From the NCBI GenBank assembly GCA_947465645.1, contig CANIBQ010000012.1, positions 1 to 64,000 on the forward strand: a DNA stretch of 64,000 nt. Reading direction: 5' to 3'. The DNA comes from Acidobacteriota bacterium (GTDB lineage: Bacteria; Acidobacteriota; Vicinamibacteria; Vicinamibacterales; UBA2999). Each line of letters starts with the position of its first letter. Within the stretch, counting starts at the first letter, position 1. The translations under genes were made by a program, and so were the position numbers. The notes beneath the pieces were generated by a model. It had not been told where the DNA came from. It did not search any database and saw nothing but the letters and a program-made list of their open reading frames with translations. Below are positions 1-9,406 of the stretch, piece by piece.

Positions 1-1658
1 ACACGAAGACGGACCGCGGCGTCAGCCGCAGACGGTTCCTCAAAGACGGCGCCACCGTTGGTGTCGGTGCCACCGCGCTGGCGGGAATCTCGACGCACGA
101 GGCCACGCTCGAAGCACAGCGCCCGGCGAGATGGGACAAGGCCGCCGACGTGGTGATCGTCGGTGCCGGGGCCTCCGGTCTCTGCGCGGCGATCATCGCC
201 CGCGACCAGGGCGCCTCCGTGTTGGTCGTCGAGCAGAACACCGACATCGGCGGGCATGCGATGGTCAGCGGCGGTCGCGTGCCGCTCGGCGGCGGCCACA
301 GCCTGCAGAAGAAATACGGCGTCAGCGACTCCGCCGAACAGGTCTACCGCGATCATACGGGTCCGAAAAACCTCGCCTTCCGCTACAGCGATCGAGACCT
401 CGTGCGGGTGTGGGCGGATGAGAACGTGCCGACGATGGAGTTTCTGCTCCAGAACGGCGTGAAGTTCTACGAGCGTGAGCCCGAGATCGTCAACGGCGGA
501 ACGGTGCCGCGACTCTTTCGAACCGAGGTGTTCTCAGAGGATCTCAAGGAGACGATCGCCGGCAATCCCGGGTCGGGGCTGGTGAGACCGCTCGAGAAGA
601 GCGCGAAGGCCAAAGGCGTCGAATTTCTTCTCGGCCACACGCTCACGCGCATCGTTCGCGAAACACCTTCTTCGGGACCGGTTCACGGCGTCACCGCGAC
701 CTCGCAAGGCCAACCTGTCAACATCCAGGCGCGGAAGGGCGTCATCATCGCCACCGGTGGCCACACCAGCAACGTGGAATTCAGGCGCATCTTCGATCCA
801 CGCCTGACCGAGGAGTACCAGGTCGCCGGCGAGCCGTGGACGAAGCAGCCGGCGGACGGCGAGCTCCTGGCGATGGCGATCGGCGCGAGCCTGTGGGCGA
901 CCGGTAACCAGACGGGTGAACACGGCTCCCCCATCACCAAGACACGGCACATCGGCTGCCGCTACGGGTACGTCAACCTTCGCTGGCCGGCGGGCAGTCC
1001 CATGTTCTCGCTCGCGGGTGCCTCGGGGCTCACCGTCAGCAATTTCCAGGACGTCATCCTGGTCAACCAGGGCGGGCAGCGCTTCTGGAACGAGATGGAC
1101 AATTCCTTCGCGTTCCTCACCGCCTGCCTGAGCCGCCACGGCAACGGCGCCGCGGGCGGCAGATCGGAAAACGGCGGCGGTCCGATCTGGGCGATCTTCG
1201 ACGCCGACGCCGTCGCGCGCGAGAAGTGGGATCCGAAGCCGCCGAATGTGGATCCGAAGGGATGGTTCTTCACCGCCGACACGCTCGGCGAGCTGGCCGG
1301 GAAGATTGCCAATCCATACCAGCACCAGCCGATATCGGGGCGGGTGCTCGAAGAGACCGTCGCGAGATACAACTCGTTCGTGGACGGCGGCAAGGACGCG
1401 GATTTCGGCAAGCCGACGCCGATGTTCAAGCTCCAGAAGCCGCCGTTCTACGCCGCCTGGTCAACGCCCATCCTCCACGACACGCTGACGGGACTCCGCA
1501 TCAACGGCAAGTGCCAGGTGATCGATCTTCGAGGCCAGGCCATTCCCCGGCTCTATGCGGCCGGCGAGTCCGCCGGCGGCTTCGCGCTCCACGGCCTGCC
1601 GCGCGTCACGGTCTTTGGGCGGATCGCCGGGCGCGAGGCGGCTCGTGCCACCACGTGA
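1..1658 (+). CDS. Tat-exported FAD-dependent oxidoreductase (FAD_binding_2 family), 5' end outside window
   Basis: The reading frame is open from base 3, so the true start lies before the window; the GTG at 150 is internal. Upstream of it the frame encodes a twin-arginine signal (SRRRFLKDGA followed by a weakly hydrophobic Gly/Ala stretch), so the enzyme is probably exported folded with FAD bound. The ADP-binding motif (VVIVGAGASG) begins around base 150. The C-terminus (YAAGESAGG, then LPRVTVFGRIAGREAA) is the FAD-closing motif of the fumarate reductase / 3-ketosteroid dehydrogenase / flavocytochrome c class. No heme motif is visible in the part present, so electrons would leave through another carrier. 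The next gene overlaps the stop by 14 bases, suggesting co-transcription. The substrate cannot be read from sequence; a desaturase or reductase of an alkyl-acid or steroid-like compound is a guess. Confidence 0.85.
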   Translation, partial: TKTDRGVSRRRFLKDGATVGVGATALAGISTHEATLEAQRPARWDKAADVVIVGAGASGLCAAIIARDQGASVLVVEQNTDIGGHAMVSGGRVPLGGGHSLQKKYGVSDSAEQVYRDHTGPKNLAFRYSDRDLVRVWADENVPTMEFLLQNGVKFYEREPEIVNGGTVPRLFRTEVFSEDLKETIAGNPGSGLVRPLEKSAKAKGVEFLLGHTLTRIVRETPSSGPVHGVTATSQGQPVNIQARKGVIIATGGHTSNVEFRRIFDPRLTEEYQVAGEPWTKQPADGELLAMAIGASLWATGNQTGEHGSPITKTRHIGCRYGYVNLRWPAGSPMFSLAGASGLTVSNFQDVILVNQGGQRFWNEMDNSFAFLTACLSRHGNGAAGGRSENGGGPIWAIFDADAVAREKWDPKPPNVDPKGWFFTADTLGELAGKIANPYQHQPISGRVLEETVARYNSFVDGGKDADFGKPTPMFKLQKPPFYAAWSTPILHDTLTGLRINGKCQVIDLRGQAIPRLYAAGESAGGFALHGLPRVTVFGRIAGREAARATT

Positions 1659-2262
1659 CGGCGACGACGTTCACGAGCTGACGCTTGCCGTCTGGGACCT
1701 GCCGTCGCCCGTGGTGACCGGCCGGCCGCTGGCCCTCAAAGTGGGCGCGAAGTGTTCGCACGACTGCGACCTGACCGGCGCGCCGGTCGAGATCCGGAAC
1801 GATGCGGAAGCCGTGGTGGGCAGCGGCACGCTCGGGCCGACGCCGTGGGCCGGCACCAGCGCCCTCTACTGGACCGGCGTGGAGCTCACCGGCCCTGACC
1901 CCGCCGGGCCGGCCTGCCTGACGGCAAGCATCGCCGCGGTGGAAGGCCGCCTTCATCCGATCGCGTCTTCGACGTTCCGATTCGTCGTCGTCAATCCGCC
2001 TGAGCACGTGGTGACGCTGAGGGTGACCAACAGAGAGACCGGCACCGGCGTGGTGGGCGCGGAAGTGCGTTGCGGACCTTTCAGGGCGGCGACCGATGAG
2101 GAAGGCGTGGCGTCGATCGAGCTGCCCTCCGGCGCGTTCGAGGTGACCGCGTGGAAAGCTGGCTACGACGCGGCCTCGACGTCGGTGAACGTGGCCGGCC
2201 GCGTCAGCGTCGAGCTCGCCCTCGATGTCGAGCCCGTTGCAGAGGAGCCGTACTGGATGTGA
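1645..2262 (+). CDS. Hypothetical protein with C-terminal carboxypeptidase-regulatory-like (Ig-fold) domain
   Basis: The protein has about 205 residues from a GTG at 1645 that overlaps the end of the flavoprotein gene. An upstream in-frame ATG at 1555 would bury the start deep in that gene and add a low-quality Arg/Ala/Ser-rich stretch, so I prefer the GTG. Residues from about 125 onward (VTLRVTNRETGTGVVGAEV, then DEEGVASIELPSGAFEVTAWKAGY) read as a carboxypeptidase-D-regulatory or PEGA-like beta-sandwich. The first half has an even mix of beta-prone segments and two Cys (KCSHDC) and matches nothing I know. There is no signal peptide from this start, although its neighbour is exported. The overlap suggests it is an accessory to the flavoprotein. 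Function unknown. Confidence 0.6.
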   Translation: MPPRDGDDVHELTLAVWDLPSPVVTGRPLALKVGAKCSHDCDLTGAPVEIRNDAEAVVGSGTLGPTPWAGTSALYWTGVELTGPDPAGPACLTASIAAVEGRLHPIASSTFRFVVVNPPEHVVTLRVTNRETGTGVVGAEVRCGPFRAATDEEGVASIELPSGAFEVTAWKAGYDAASTSVNVAGRVSVELALDVEPVAEEPYWM

Positions 2263-2284
2263 GGGGCTATGGCTCCTTCAGGGT

Positions 2285-3031
2285 TCACCTGATTGCCGGC
2301 GGCAGGCCGTAACCAGCGACCGGGAGGTTGGCCCTGAACCAGATGACGATGTCGGCCTGGAGCTCGGGCTGCTTCTCGAACATCGACGCTGCGTGTCCTG
2401 CGTCCTTGAGCATCTCGACGCGGCTGCTCTGGTGGGACGATAAGCTGACAATCTTCTTGATCGAGGCGGCGGCGTCAGTGTCCTCCTCGCTGGCGACGCC
2501 GAGTATAGGAAGACTCGCCGCACTCTTGATGTGAGCCTCGCCGTCGGCGTCCGTGCCGCCCGAGAGCAGCACCAGCGTTCGGATCTGCTCGTGGCGGCGC
2601 GCCGCCCCGATCGCCTGATTCACACCGCAACTCCCCGCAACCACGGCGAGCGCTCTGGGATTGACCGTGCCCTGCGAGACCAGGAACTTCAACGCCGCCT
2701 CGACGTCGCCTGGCATCAGTTCGGTGATCTTCTGACGCTGCGACGCGAAGTCGGTGTACGCGCCGCCTTTGCTGCCGCCGAAGCCTCGGAAATCGAGCGC
2801 CAGCACCGTGTAGCCGGCAGTGCTCAGCATCGTACCCAGGTCGTCGTAGATTGCCCTGTCTGCGTTGCACTGGTGCAGCAGCAGGATTCCCGGACCGCCC
2901 CTGCCGGTCGAATGCAACGTGCCCTTCAACGTGAATCCGTCCGCGGCGCTGAAGGTGACCTCCTTGCTGTCGGCCGCCACCGTGGCAGCGCCGACCAGGG
3001 ACAGTGCAAGCGCCAGCATCACCCTCTTCAT
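2285..3031 (-). CDS. Secreted dienelactone-hydrolase-like alpha/beta hydrolase
   Basis: This 248-residue protein has a Sec signal (cleavage near ATVAA-DS) and an alpha/beta-hydrolase fold: oxyanion segment GILLLHQC, DFRGFGGSKGG, a nucleophile elbow around residue 128 (AGSCGVNQ), an acidic candidate in ASEEDTDA and a catalytic His in DAGHAASMF. The elbow carries Cys, as in dienelactone hydrolase, but its fifth position is Val rather than Gly. An AGGAG Shine-Dalgarno precedes the ATG, which overlaps the stop of the PQQ-protein gene as ATGA, so translation is probably coupled. As last gene of the minus-strand run it may hydrolyse an ester, lactone or beta-diketone made by the oxidases upstream (inference). 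Confidence 0.8.
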   Translation of the reverse strand: MKRVMLALALSLVGAATVAADSKEVTFSAADGFTLKGTLHSTGRGGPGILLLHQCNADRAIYDDLGTMLSTAGYTVLALDFRGFGGSKGGAYTDFASQRQKITELMPGDVEAALKFLVSQGTVNPRALAVVAGSCGVNQAIGAARRHEQIRTLVLLSGGTDADGEAHIKSAASLPILGVASEEDTDAAASIKKIVSLSSHQSSRVEMLKDAGHAASMFEKQPELQADIVIWFRANLPVAGYGLPPAIR

Positions 3032-4869
3032 CGCGAGCTCTCCTGTTGATCCGCCGAAAACGCCAGCAGGACGTTTCCCGGAATGATTCCGCCGTGGTGC
3101 GAGTAGCCAGAGTTCACAAACAGCATGCCGTCTACGATTGCCGGCCCTCCGTTGCTGATCGACCCGCCATTACTGGTCACACCGTTGACCGTCGTGAAAT
3201 CCCGCGCCGTGTCGGACTCCCAGAGCAGGCTGCCGTCCGCGGTCGAATAGCCGCGCAGCCGGCCGTCCATGGTGCCCGAAAACACTGCGCCCGGAATGAC
3301 GGTGAGAGCCGCGACTTGAGAAGGTTTGCACGGCGACTTATTCACGCAGCCGGCCCCGGGCACCTTCCAGACGACCCGGCCGCTGGCGAGATCCACCGCC
3401 GAGAGGCCGCCGCTGGCCTCGGGTTTGGCGGTGTCGAAGTAGGCATCCGCGGCGTAGACGTTGGTGCCTTCGACGGCCGCACCCCAGAACACACCGCCCC
3501 CGGTGGCGCCCCTGGCGACCACCTGCTGCCAGACGATCGCGCCGTCGCGGTCGGGGTCGAGAGCATACAGGGTTCCCGACTTGTTACCCGCCACGATCAG
3601 CTGGCGGCCACCGGCGAGGTCAACCAGCATCGGGGAGCCGGGAAAGTCATAGTCCGGCGCTTCGGCGTCCGGACACACCGCAGCCTCACGATTAGGGCTC
3701 CGGCAGCTTCCGTTCCACACGTCCTCCCGGACGACCTGGGTGATCCATCTGATGCGGCCGGTCGTCATGTCGAACGCGACGATCGCGTCGGATGCCTCCG
3801 TGGCGGGTGGAGAGTAGTTGTTTCCGGTTCCGACGTAGAGCGCATTCCGCCTGGGATCGATCGTCGGCGCGTTCCATATCGGCACCCCCGACGGACCAAA
3901 CAACTGGGTACCGAGGCTGTTCTTCTGCGTCGGCTTCGCGGGATGCGGGATCGTGTACGTCTTCCAGATCACCCGACCCGTAGCCCGATCCAGGGCGACC
4001 ATGCTGCCGCGAAACTGACAGCAGACGTACCGCGGATCGCCGACCTGTGATTCCTCCCGCGAGGCGACCGGCACGTACAGGCGATCCTGATAGAGCTGCG
4101 GCGCACCTGTGATGGCCGCATGAGCGTGGTCTTCTATCCTGGTCTTCCACAGGAGCCGGCCGGCCACGGCGTCGATCGCGTAGACGTGTGCCGCCTGATC
4201 GCCGAGATACGCGGTGATCGTGCCGTCGGCCCGCTCGTCGACGGTCACGGCGGTTCTCACACCCGCTTCAGTTGCGATTGTCCAGTGGACGCAGCCGGTC
4301 CTGGCGTCCAGCACGTACAACTCGCCCTCCGGGGTGGCGACGTACACGCGACCGCCGACGACCACAGGGTGGGTGCCCGCCGAACTGGCGCCGGGCAGGC
4401 CGAAGGCCCATTTCAGCTTCAGCTTCGGCACGTCCGCGGCGCTCATCCCCGCCGCGTGCGACGGCTGGAAGCGCAGGTTCTGCAGGCTGTTTCCCCAGCC
4501 GTTCCACACCGAACGGCCCTGCGAACCGGCGGTTGCCGCCACGCCGGCTTTGCAGAAGGCTGACTGCGACAGCGTTTCAGCGGGTGCGAGCGGTCTGCCG
4601 GACAGGTACTCGGCCAGCACGCGGCGCTGGGTGCGGCTCCGTTCGGCCGCGCGCGCCTTCATCGAGCCCGTTTCGAGCGCCTGGAGAATCTGCTCCGGAC
4701 GCATCCGGTTCAAGACGTCGCGTGATGGCGCGCCGGTGGATGCCGACTCGTGGCAGGTCGCGCAGTACGTCTCGAAGAGCGTCGCGCCGTCCTGTGCGCG
4801 CGCCTGACCGCAGAGCGCGAACAGGCTGAGCCCGACGCCGAAGGAGCCGACCAGGACAGACCGGATCAT
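3028..4869 (-). CDS. Cytochrome c-PQQ beta-propeller dehydrogenase (polyvinyl-alcohol-dehydrogenase-like)
   Basis: The product has 613 residues: signal peptide (to about 25, QARAQ), an N-terminal cytochrome c domain with CATCH at 36-40, then a propeller of repeated PQQ-type blades (YVATPEGELYVLDARTG, VYAIDAVAGRLLWKT, LDRATGRVIWKT, LYALDPDRDG, LSAVDLASGRVVW). The order heme c then PQQ propeller is that of polyvinyl alcohol dehydrogenase, the reverse of most type II quinohaemoprotein alcohol dehydrogenases. A vicinal Cys-Cys sits in VCCQFRGS. The likely role is periplasmic oxidation of a secondary alcohol or polyol, with electrons passed internally to heme c. The start lies 3 bases after the stop of the preceding cytochrome-monooxygenase gene, so the two are certainly one transcript. 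PVA itself is only one possible substrate. Confidence 0.85.
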   Translation of the reverse strand: MIRSVLVGSFGVGLSLFALCGQARAQDGATLFETYCATCHESASTGAPSRDVLNRMRPEQILQALETGSMKARAAERSRTQRRVLAEYLSGRPLAPAETLSQSAFCKAGVAATAGSQGRSVWNGWGNSLQNLRFQPSHAAGMSAADVPKLKLKWAFGLPGASSAGTHPVVVGGRVYVATPEGELYVLDARTGCVHWTIATEAGVRTAVTVDERADGTITAYLGDQAAHVYAIDAVAGRLLWKTRIEDHAHAAITGAPQLYQDRLYVPVASREESQVGDPRYVCCQFRGSMVALDRATGRVIWKTYTIPHPAKPTQKNSLGTQLFGPSGVPIWNAPTIDPRRNALYVGTGNNYSPPATEASDAIVAFDMTTGRIRWITQVVREDVWNGSCRSPNREAAVCPDAEAPDYDFPGSPMLVDLAGGRQLIVAGNKSGTLYALDPDRDGAIVWQQVVARGATGGGVFWGAAVEGTNVYAADAYFDTAKPEASGGLSAVDLASGRVVWKVPGAGCVNKSPCKPSQVAALTVIPGAVFSGTMDGRLRGYSTADGSLLWESDTARDFTTVNGVTSNGGSISNGGPAIVDGMLFVNSGYSHHGGIIPGNVLLAFSADQQESSR

Positions 4870-4872
4870 CCC

Positions 4873-6285
4873 TCAGCGCTCCTGGATGGCATTCTTCTCG
4901 TCAACCTCTCTGGGAACGAGGAAGCCCATGTTGGCCGTCCCCATTTCCTCCCAGCTCTGATTGCCGTAGTACACCCACTTTCTCGGGTCTGGGTTGTAGC
5001 GGTTGGCGGTCGAGTTGTCGTAGACGAACTGGGTTTCGATTCTCGACCCCTTGGGGATGAGTTTGGAGGTCCGGTAAGTAAGCTGCCAGTTGAAGTCGTA
5101 GCGGGGAACGTTGAGGATGACCTCCTCACGCCCGTCCGGATAGAACAACTTGTATTGGACGCTCTTGCCGCGCTGATGCGCGTGTGGGCGGAACCAGACA
5201 AGCTCCACGTCGCGAAGAATGTTGGTCACCGTGAGCGGCGCCACATAATTGGGTTCGAGCGGCGGAATCGCCAGTTGCGTAATCCCCGACTTGCGGGCGA
5301 CAGGCGCGGCGTTTGACTCATCGCCGGTCTGGTGGAGCACTCGCTTGGCGGGCGGCTCCTTGGCGACCGTGAATCCAATCTTGCTGCGATCGGTCACCCC
5401 GAGGCCATTCGGCGTGTAATGAAAGCTCACGGTCATGTCCGATCCCGCCGGGACGAACACGGCCGCGTTCACCGGCCGGTAGTCCTCGTACGGGAGTCCC
5501 GGCAGGTAGCAGAAGTGATTACCGCCATGCTGGACGAGCGAGCGCCCGTCGCGGCGCTTCACCTCGGTGCTTCCGACCTTCCGCCAGTAGACGACGCCAT
5601 CCTCTTCGCTGGTACCGCGCAGCGTCACGCCGCTGTCGTCGCGCGGCAGGTCGATCCATTCGAACTCGTTGTACGGCCTCGTGGGTACGCGCTCCACGAT
5701 CGCCATGCACAGGTGATGTACGACCTCCGGCGAGCCAGGCAGGATCTCTACCGATGTGACCCAGGTGTCCTCCTTGAAGGGAGCGGGAAACGCGACCCGC
5801 ACCCATTCGATCACGCCGGTGGCGGGAACCTCGTAGGGCGGCAGCTCGAATGCCACGTCCGGCTCGATCTGAAAGCCGCCTTCCGGCCAGTGGAGCGGTG
5901 CCGGTGCATCCTTCGGATCGCCCGCGGGCGCACCGCTGTCCGCCCAGGCCACGATGGTGTCGACCTCCGACTGTTTCAGCGAGCGATCGTTATTGAAGTG
6001 GCCGTACTTCGGATCGGCGAACCACGGCGGCATCTTTCTCGCGACGATGGCGTTCTTGATGGCTCGCGCCCAGGGCCTGACCTCCTGGTAGGTGCGCATC
6101 GGGAACGGGCCGATCTGACCCGGCCGATGGCAGCTCTCGCAATTCTTCTGGAGGATGGGCAGCACGTCCTGGTGGAACGTGACCGGCGCGGCCGAACGCC
6201 CCGCAGTGGCATCCTGGCCGGCGTAGATCACACCGATCCACGACAGGAACAGAAGACCGGCAACCAGCACAATCCTGTTGGTCAT
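4873..6285 (-). CDS. Cytochrome c fused to a PHM/DBH-like type II copper monooxygenase
   Basis: This protein has 470 residues: Sec signal, a cytochrome c domain with CESCH at 49-53, a conserved linker (ARKMPPWFADP), then a two-domain copper region. The copper ligands of peptidylglycine alpha-hydroxylating monooxygenase (PHM) can be matched in order: His-His at 190-191 (VVHHLCMAI) plus His289 (VSFHYTPNG) for the first site, and His368/His370 (PHAHQRGK) plus Met448 (EEMG) for the second. PHM normally takes electrons from ascorbate; here the fused heme c is an obvious built-in donor. It would hydroxylate a C-H bond in the periplasm. AGGA precedes the ATG. Two paralogs occur at 10270-11628 and 42215-43591; this copy is the most divergent and has no secreted partner gene. 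Motif matching is from memory; no structure search was possible. Confidence 0.75.
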   Translation of the reverse strand: MTNRIVLVAGLLFLSWIGVIYAGQDATAGRSAAPVTFHQDVLPILQKNCESCHRPGQIGPFPMRTYQEVRPWARAIKNAIVARKMPPWFADPKYGHFNNDRSLKQSEVDTIVAWADSGAPAGDPKDAPAPLHWPEGGFQIEPDVAFELPPYEVPATGVIEWVRVAFPAPFKEDTWVTSVEILPGSPEVVHHLCMAIVERVPTRPYNEFEWIDLPRDDSGVTLRGTSEEDGVVYWRKVGSTEVKRRDGRSLVQHGGNHFCYLPGLPYEDYRPVNAAVFVPAGSDMTVSFHYTPNGLGVTDRSKIGFTVAKEPPAKRVLHQTGDESNAAPVARKSGITQLAIPPLEPNYVAPLTVTNILRDVELVWFRPHAHQRGKSVQYKLFYPDGREEVILNVPRYDFNWQLTYRTSKLIPKGSRIETQFVYDNSTANRYNPDPRKWVYYGNQSWEEMGTANMGFLVPREVDEKNAIQER

Positions 6286-6304
6286 TTTTGCGTCCTCGAT
6301 GCGA

Positions 6305-9268
6305 TCAGAAATTCAGTTGGCCAACGACCTTGGCAAAGCGAGCATTCAGGATACTCTGAGGCTGCAGCCAGCTCGCATACCGACTGTTCACCTGCAGCAC
6401 GGCGTTCCCATTGAGCGCATTGTACAGATCGACGCCGGCCGTGAACCGGGTTCGGCCGAAACGCAGGATTTTGGCGATACGCACGTCGAGCTGGTTCAGC
6501 CGCTCTCCGTACATCGAACGCGGTTCGATGAGGCCGACCGTCACGTTGGACGCACCGCCAGAGAGATTCCGCCCGAGCGACGGTCGAACATCGGCATTCG
6601 TCGCCGTGTACACCGCAGCGATCTCGGGACCAGGCAGGCTCTGGAATGTTGCCGTCAACTGGACATCCACGCGGGGAACCGTCAACGTGCCGAGCAGCTT
6701 GAGCTGCGTCAGGAACGTCCCTTCAACACGACAGTAGAGCTGGCTTGGATTGAATGCCGGGAGAGCCGCGCCTCTCGTCGGCGGCTGCGGGCCGGCAGAC
6801 GTGACGACGTCGCAGTTGTCGGTCGTCTGCCGCCCCGTGCTCGTGCCCCCCTGGAGCAGCAGCCCCGGACCAGGCCGTGCGTTCACCGTGACGTCGACGC
6901 CGTTCCAGTGTTCGATCTGCTTGCCGAAGTTGTCGGCGAAGGTCGCAATACCGTCGTAGGCCCGGCCGAACGCGTCAGGCTTCACGTCAACAAGCCCGCT
7001 GACGACGTAGCCTCCGCCGCCGGGCAGCCGTGAATCGGCCGGCGCCGTAATGCTGAATGCGTCGAAGTCCGCCGCCGTGTACGCGCGATTCTGGGTGACG
7101 ATGAAGTTGTCGAACCATGTCCGCCAGTACTCCATCTCCACCGAGACCCGCGGCAGGATTTCGCGTTGAATGCCGGCGACGAACTGCCAGTTGTTCCGGC
7201 GCCGGTTCCAGCCATTCAGGATCTCCGGGTCCACCGCCAGGGCAGGACGAATGGCGCCGAAATTCGCGTCCGACCATCGTCCGCACTCCCCGTTCGCCGC
7301 CGGATCGGCCAGGACGCAATCGGGCACGAAATTGCGGTTCGCATCGTTCCACGAACGATTGGTCGAGGTGATGAGCAGGTTCAGCGGTGACATGTTCGTG
7401 AACATCGTTCCGCTGACGGCTTCGCCCGCCAGGTACTTGCCGAAGCTGGCCTTCAGCGCCGTCTTGGCATCGCCGAACAGATCGACGGCGACACTGATTC
7501 GCGGCGACACGTCATGCCACTTCGGACCATCGGTCTCAGGGAACTGAATCGTGCGATTCGGCGTGTATACCGTGGGACCGACGCCCTGCTCGGGGAACGT
7601 GAGGCTGAAGTAGTCGTAGCGAAGACCGCCGGTCACCGTGACGCGGTCGACCGTCCATCGATCCTGGACGAACAGCCCGTGGTCGGCGTCCATGTCGGCC
7701 ACCGCCGTGTGCGGCAGCGCGAACAGGGTCACCTGGTTGGGCACGCCGTTGTTGAAGCGGAACGACAGCGGCGCATCGATGGCACGCGACAGCATCTCGC
7801 TGCTGCCCCATTTCCCGGAGAAGCCGACCTTCAGCGCATGGGCACCGGTGATATAGGACGCCACCGCGCGCGCGTCAAGCGTGCGGAGCCACAGATCGCC
7901 GGTCGAAGGGGACGCGCGGTACCGCAGGCCGGTTGACTGTTCCAGCACCTCCACGAGGTTGCGGCTCGCAGGGAAGTAGGCGTTCTCGGCGATGCGCACG
8001 TACTCGACCGCGCGGCGGTACGCGGTGGCCTCGAGCAGGAGCCGATTGCTGACAGGCGCCGTCCACTCCGTCCAGAACTGCTTGTCGTAGGTGCCAGTCC
8101 AGTTGCCCATGTTGGCTTCGGGTGAAACGCTGGCGCCCAGGCCTCGCGGGCAGTCGCAGATGTCCGCAAAGTCATACATCGCGGCAAGCTTGTTCTTCGG
8201 CGTCGCCTGCCACGTGACCCGGCCGCTGAATTGCGGGACCGTGTTGCGGTTCGACGCGGGGCCGGCGCTCGTGTCGGGCTGGTAGGTCCAGGCGTTCGGG
8301 TTTCCGGCGTTGGCATTGAAAAACACCGGCACGTAGTTGAATGCGCGGGCGTAGCGCCCCGAGCCGTGAAACCACAGCCGATCGCGGCGGATAGGTCCGC
8401 CGAACGCCGGATTCACGTCGAGGAGCTGTTCGATTGAATCCGGCGCGCCCAGGCCCCGATCCTTCAGATCCTGCGAGAGGTTGTTGCCCTGCATCGAACC
8501 GTTCGAAAACGCCGTGAGGAAGGAGCCGCGGAAGGTATTGCCGCCGTCGCGGGGAATCAGCGTGATATTCACGCCACCTTGACTGTGCTCCACGCCGGTC
8601 CCGGCGGTGTTGACGACGACCTCCTGGTAGGCCTCGAGGTTGTACGCGCCGTGCGCCGTTCCGGTGCCGACGGTGTTCGACGCCCCGGCCGTGGCGATGC
8701 GGTTGTCCGGCACGCCGCGCACCGTCAATACTCCGCCGGCAGTCGAACCGTCACCGGAGGTTCCTCCCACGTCCTGCACCGGTCTCGAGATGCCCGGCAC
8801 CAGGGCGGCCATGAAGGTCGGGGAGCGACTGGCCGGGACGGCTTCCAGCACCTCCTGAGACAGCACACGCTGGCGCACGGCGCTCTGCACGTCGAGCACC
8901 GGTGATTCGCCGCTGACCGTGACGGTTTCTTCCAGGGCACCGACGCGCATCTCGACGTTCACCGTCGCCACAAACGATCCCGTCAATTCGATGCCTTCTC
9001 GGCGCACGGTGGAAAAGCTCGGGAGGGAGAACGTCACTACGTACGTTCCCGGGCGCAACTGCTCGATGCGGTACTGGCCCGTCCCATCGGTGACAACGGC
9101 GCGAACCCGCTCGATGAGGACTGGACTGGTGGCCTCAACTGTCACGCCGGGCAGCACGGCACCCGACGTATCTCGGACGGCGCCGGTGATCGACGCTTGT
9201 GCGTAGGCGTACTCATGGACAAACAGCGAGAAGCACAGGGCGAGCGCGAGCCGCAGAAATGAGCGCAT
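6305..9268 (-). CDS. TonB-dependent receptor 1, Oar-like
   Basis: The start is taken at the ATG at 9268, with GGAG seven bases upstream and directly followed by a signal peptide (to YAYAQ); an upstream in-frame ATG at 9304 has no signal sequence. The product has 987 residues. After the signal comes a carboxypeptidase-regulatory domain (SGAVLPGVTVEATSP, then DGTGQYRIEQLRPGTY), a plug entered by LEETVTVSGESPVLDVQS, and a barrel ending in Phe (GQLNF), the usual outer-membrane assembly signal. A Cys pair in PDC...GECG is shared with the paralogs. It lies 19 bases before the cytochrome-monooxygenase gene at 6285, which suggests it imports that enzyme's substrate or product. No TonB box can be pointed to with confidence. 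Confidence 0.88.
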   Translation of the reverse strand: MRSFLRLALALCFSLFVHEYAYAQASITGAVRDTSGAVLPGVTVEATSPVLIERVRAVVTDGTGQYRIEQLRPGTYVVTFSLPSFSTVRREGIELTGSFVATVNVEMRVGALEETVTVSGESPVLDVQSAVRQRVLSQEVLEAVPASRSPTFMAALVPGISRPVQDVGGTSGDGSTAGGVLTVRGVPDNRIATAGASNTVGTGTAHGAYNLEAYQEVVVNTAGTGVEHSQGGVNITLIPRDGGNTFRGSFLTAFSNGSMQGNNLSQDLKDRGLGAPDSIEQLLDVNPAFGGPIRRDRLWFHGSGRYARAFNYVPVFFNANAGNPNAWTYQPDTSAGPASNRNTVPQFSGRVTWQATPKNKLAAMYDFADICDCPRGLGASVSPEANMGNWTGTYDKQFWTEWTAPVSNRLLLEATAYRRAVEYVRIAENAYFPASRNLVEVLEQSTGLRYRASPSTGDLWLRTLDARAVASYITGAHALKVGFSGKWGSSEMLSRAIDAPLSFRFNNGVPNQVTLFALPHTAVADMDADHGLFVQDRWTVDRVTVTGGLRYDYFSLTFPEQGVGPTVYTPNRTIQFPETDGPKWHDVSPRISVAVDLFGDAKTALKASFGKYLAGEAVSGTMFTNMSPLNLLITSTNRSWNDANRNFVPDCVLADPAANGECGRWSDANFGAIRPALAVDPEILNGWNRRRNNWQFVAGIQREILPRVSVEMEYWRTWFDNFIVTQNRAYTAADFDAFSITAPADSRLPGGGGYVVSGLVDVKPDAFGRAYDGIATFADNFGKQIEHWNGVDVTVNARPGPGLLLQGGTSTGRQTTDNCDVVTSAGPQPPTRGAALPAFNPSQLYCRVEGTFLTQLKLLGTLTVPRVDVQLTATFQSLPGPEIAAVYTATNADVRPSLGRNLSGGASNVTVGLIEPRSMYGERLNQLDVRIAKILRFGRTRFTAGVDLYNALNGNAVLQVNSRYASWLQPQSILNARFAKVVGQLNF

Positions 9269-9406
9269 TGTAATCTCCGTGTACAGGACAGGCGAGTGGT
9301 TCAAGATCTTCGGAAGCCCGCGCCGATTCGCAGGCGCGGCGGCACGTCGCCGCGGCCGTCGCGTCTTCCGGCGTCAGGGCCTTGGCGGCCACAAGCCGAG
9401 AGTCGG

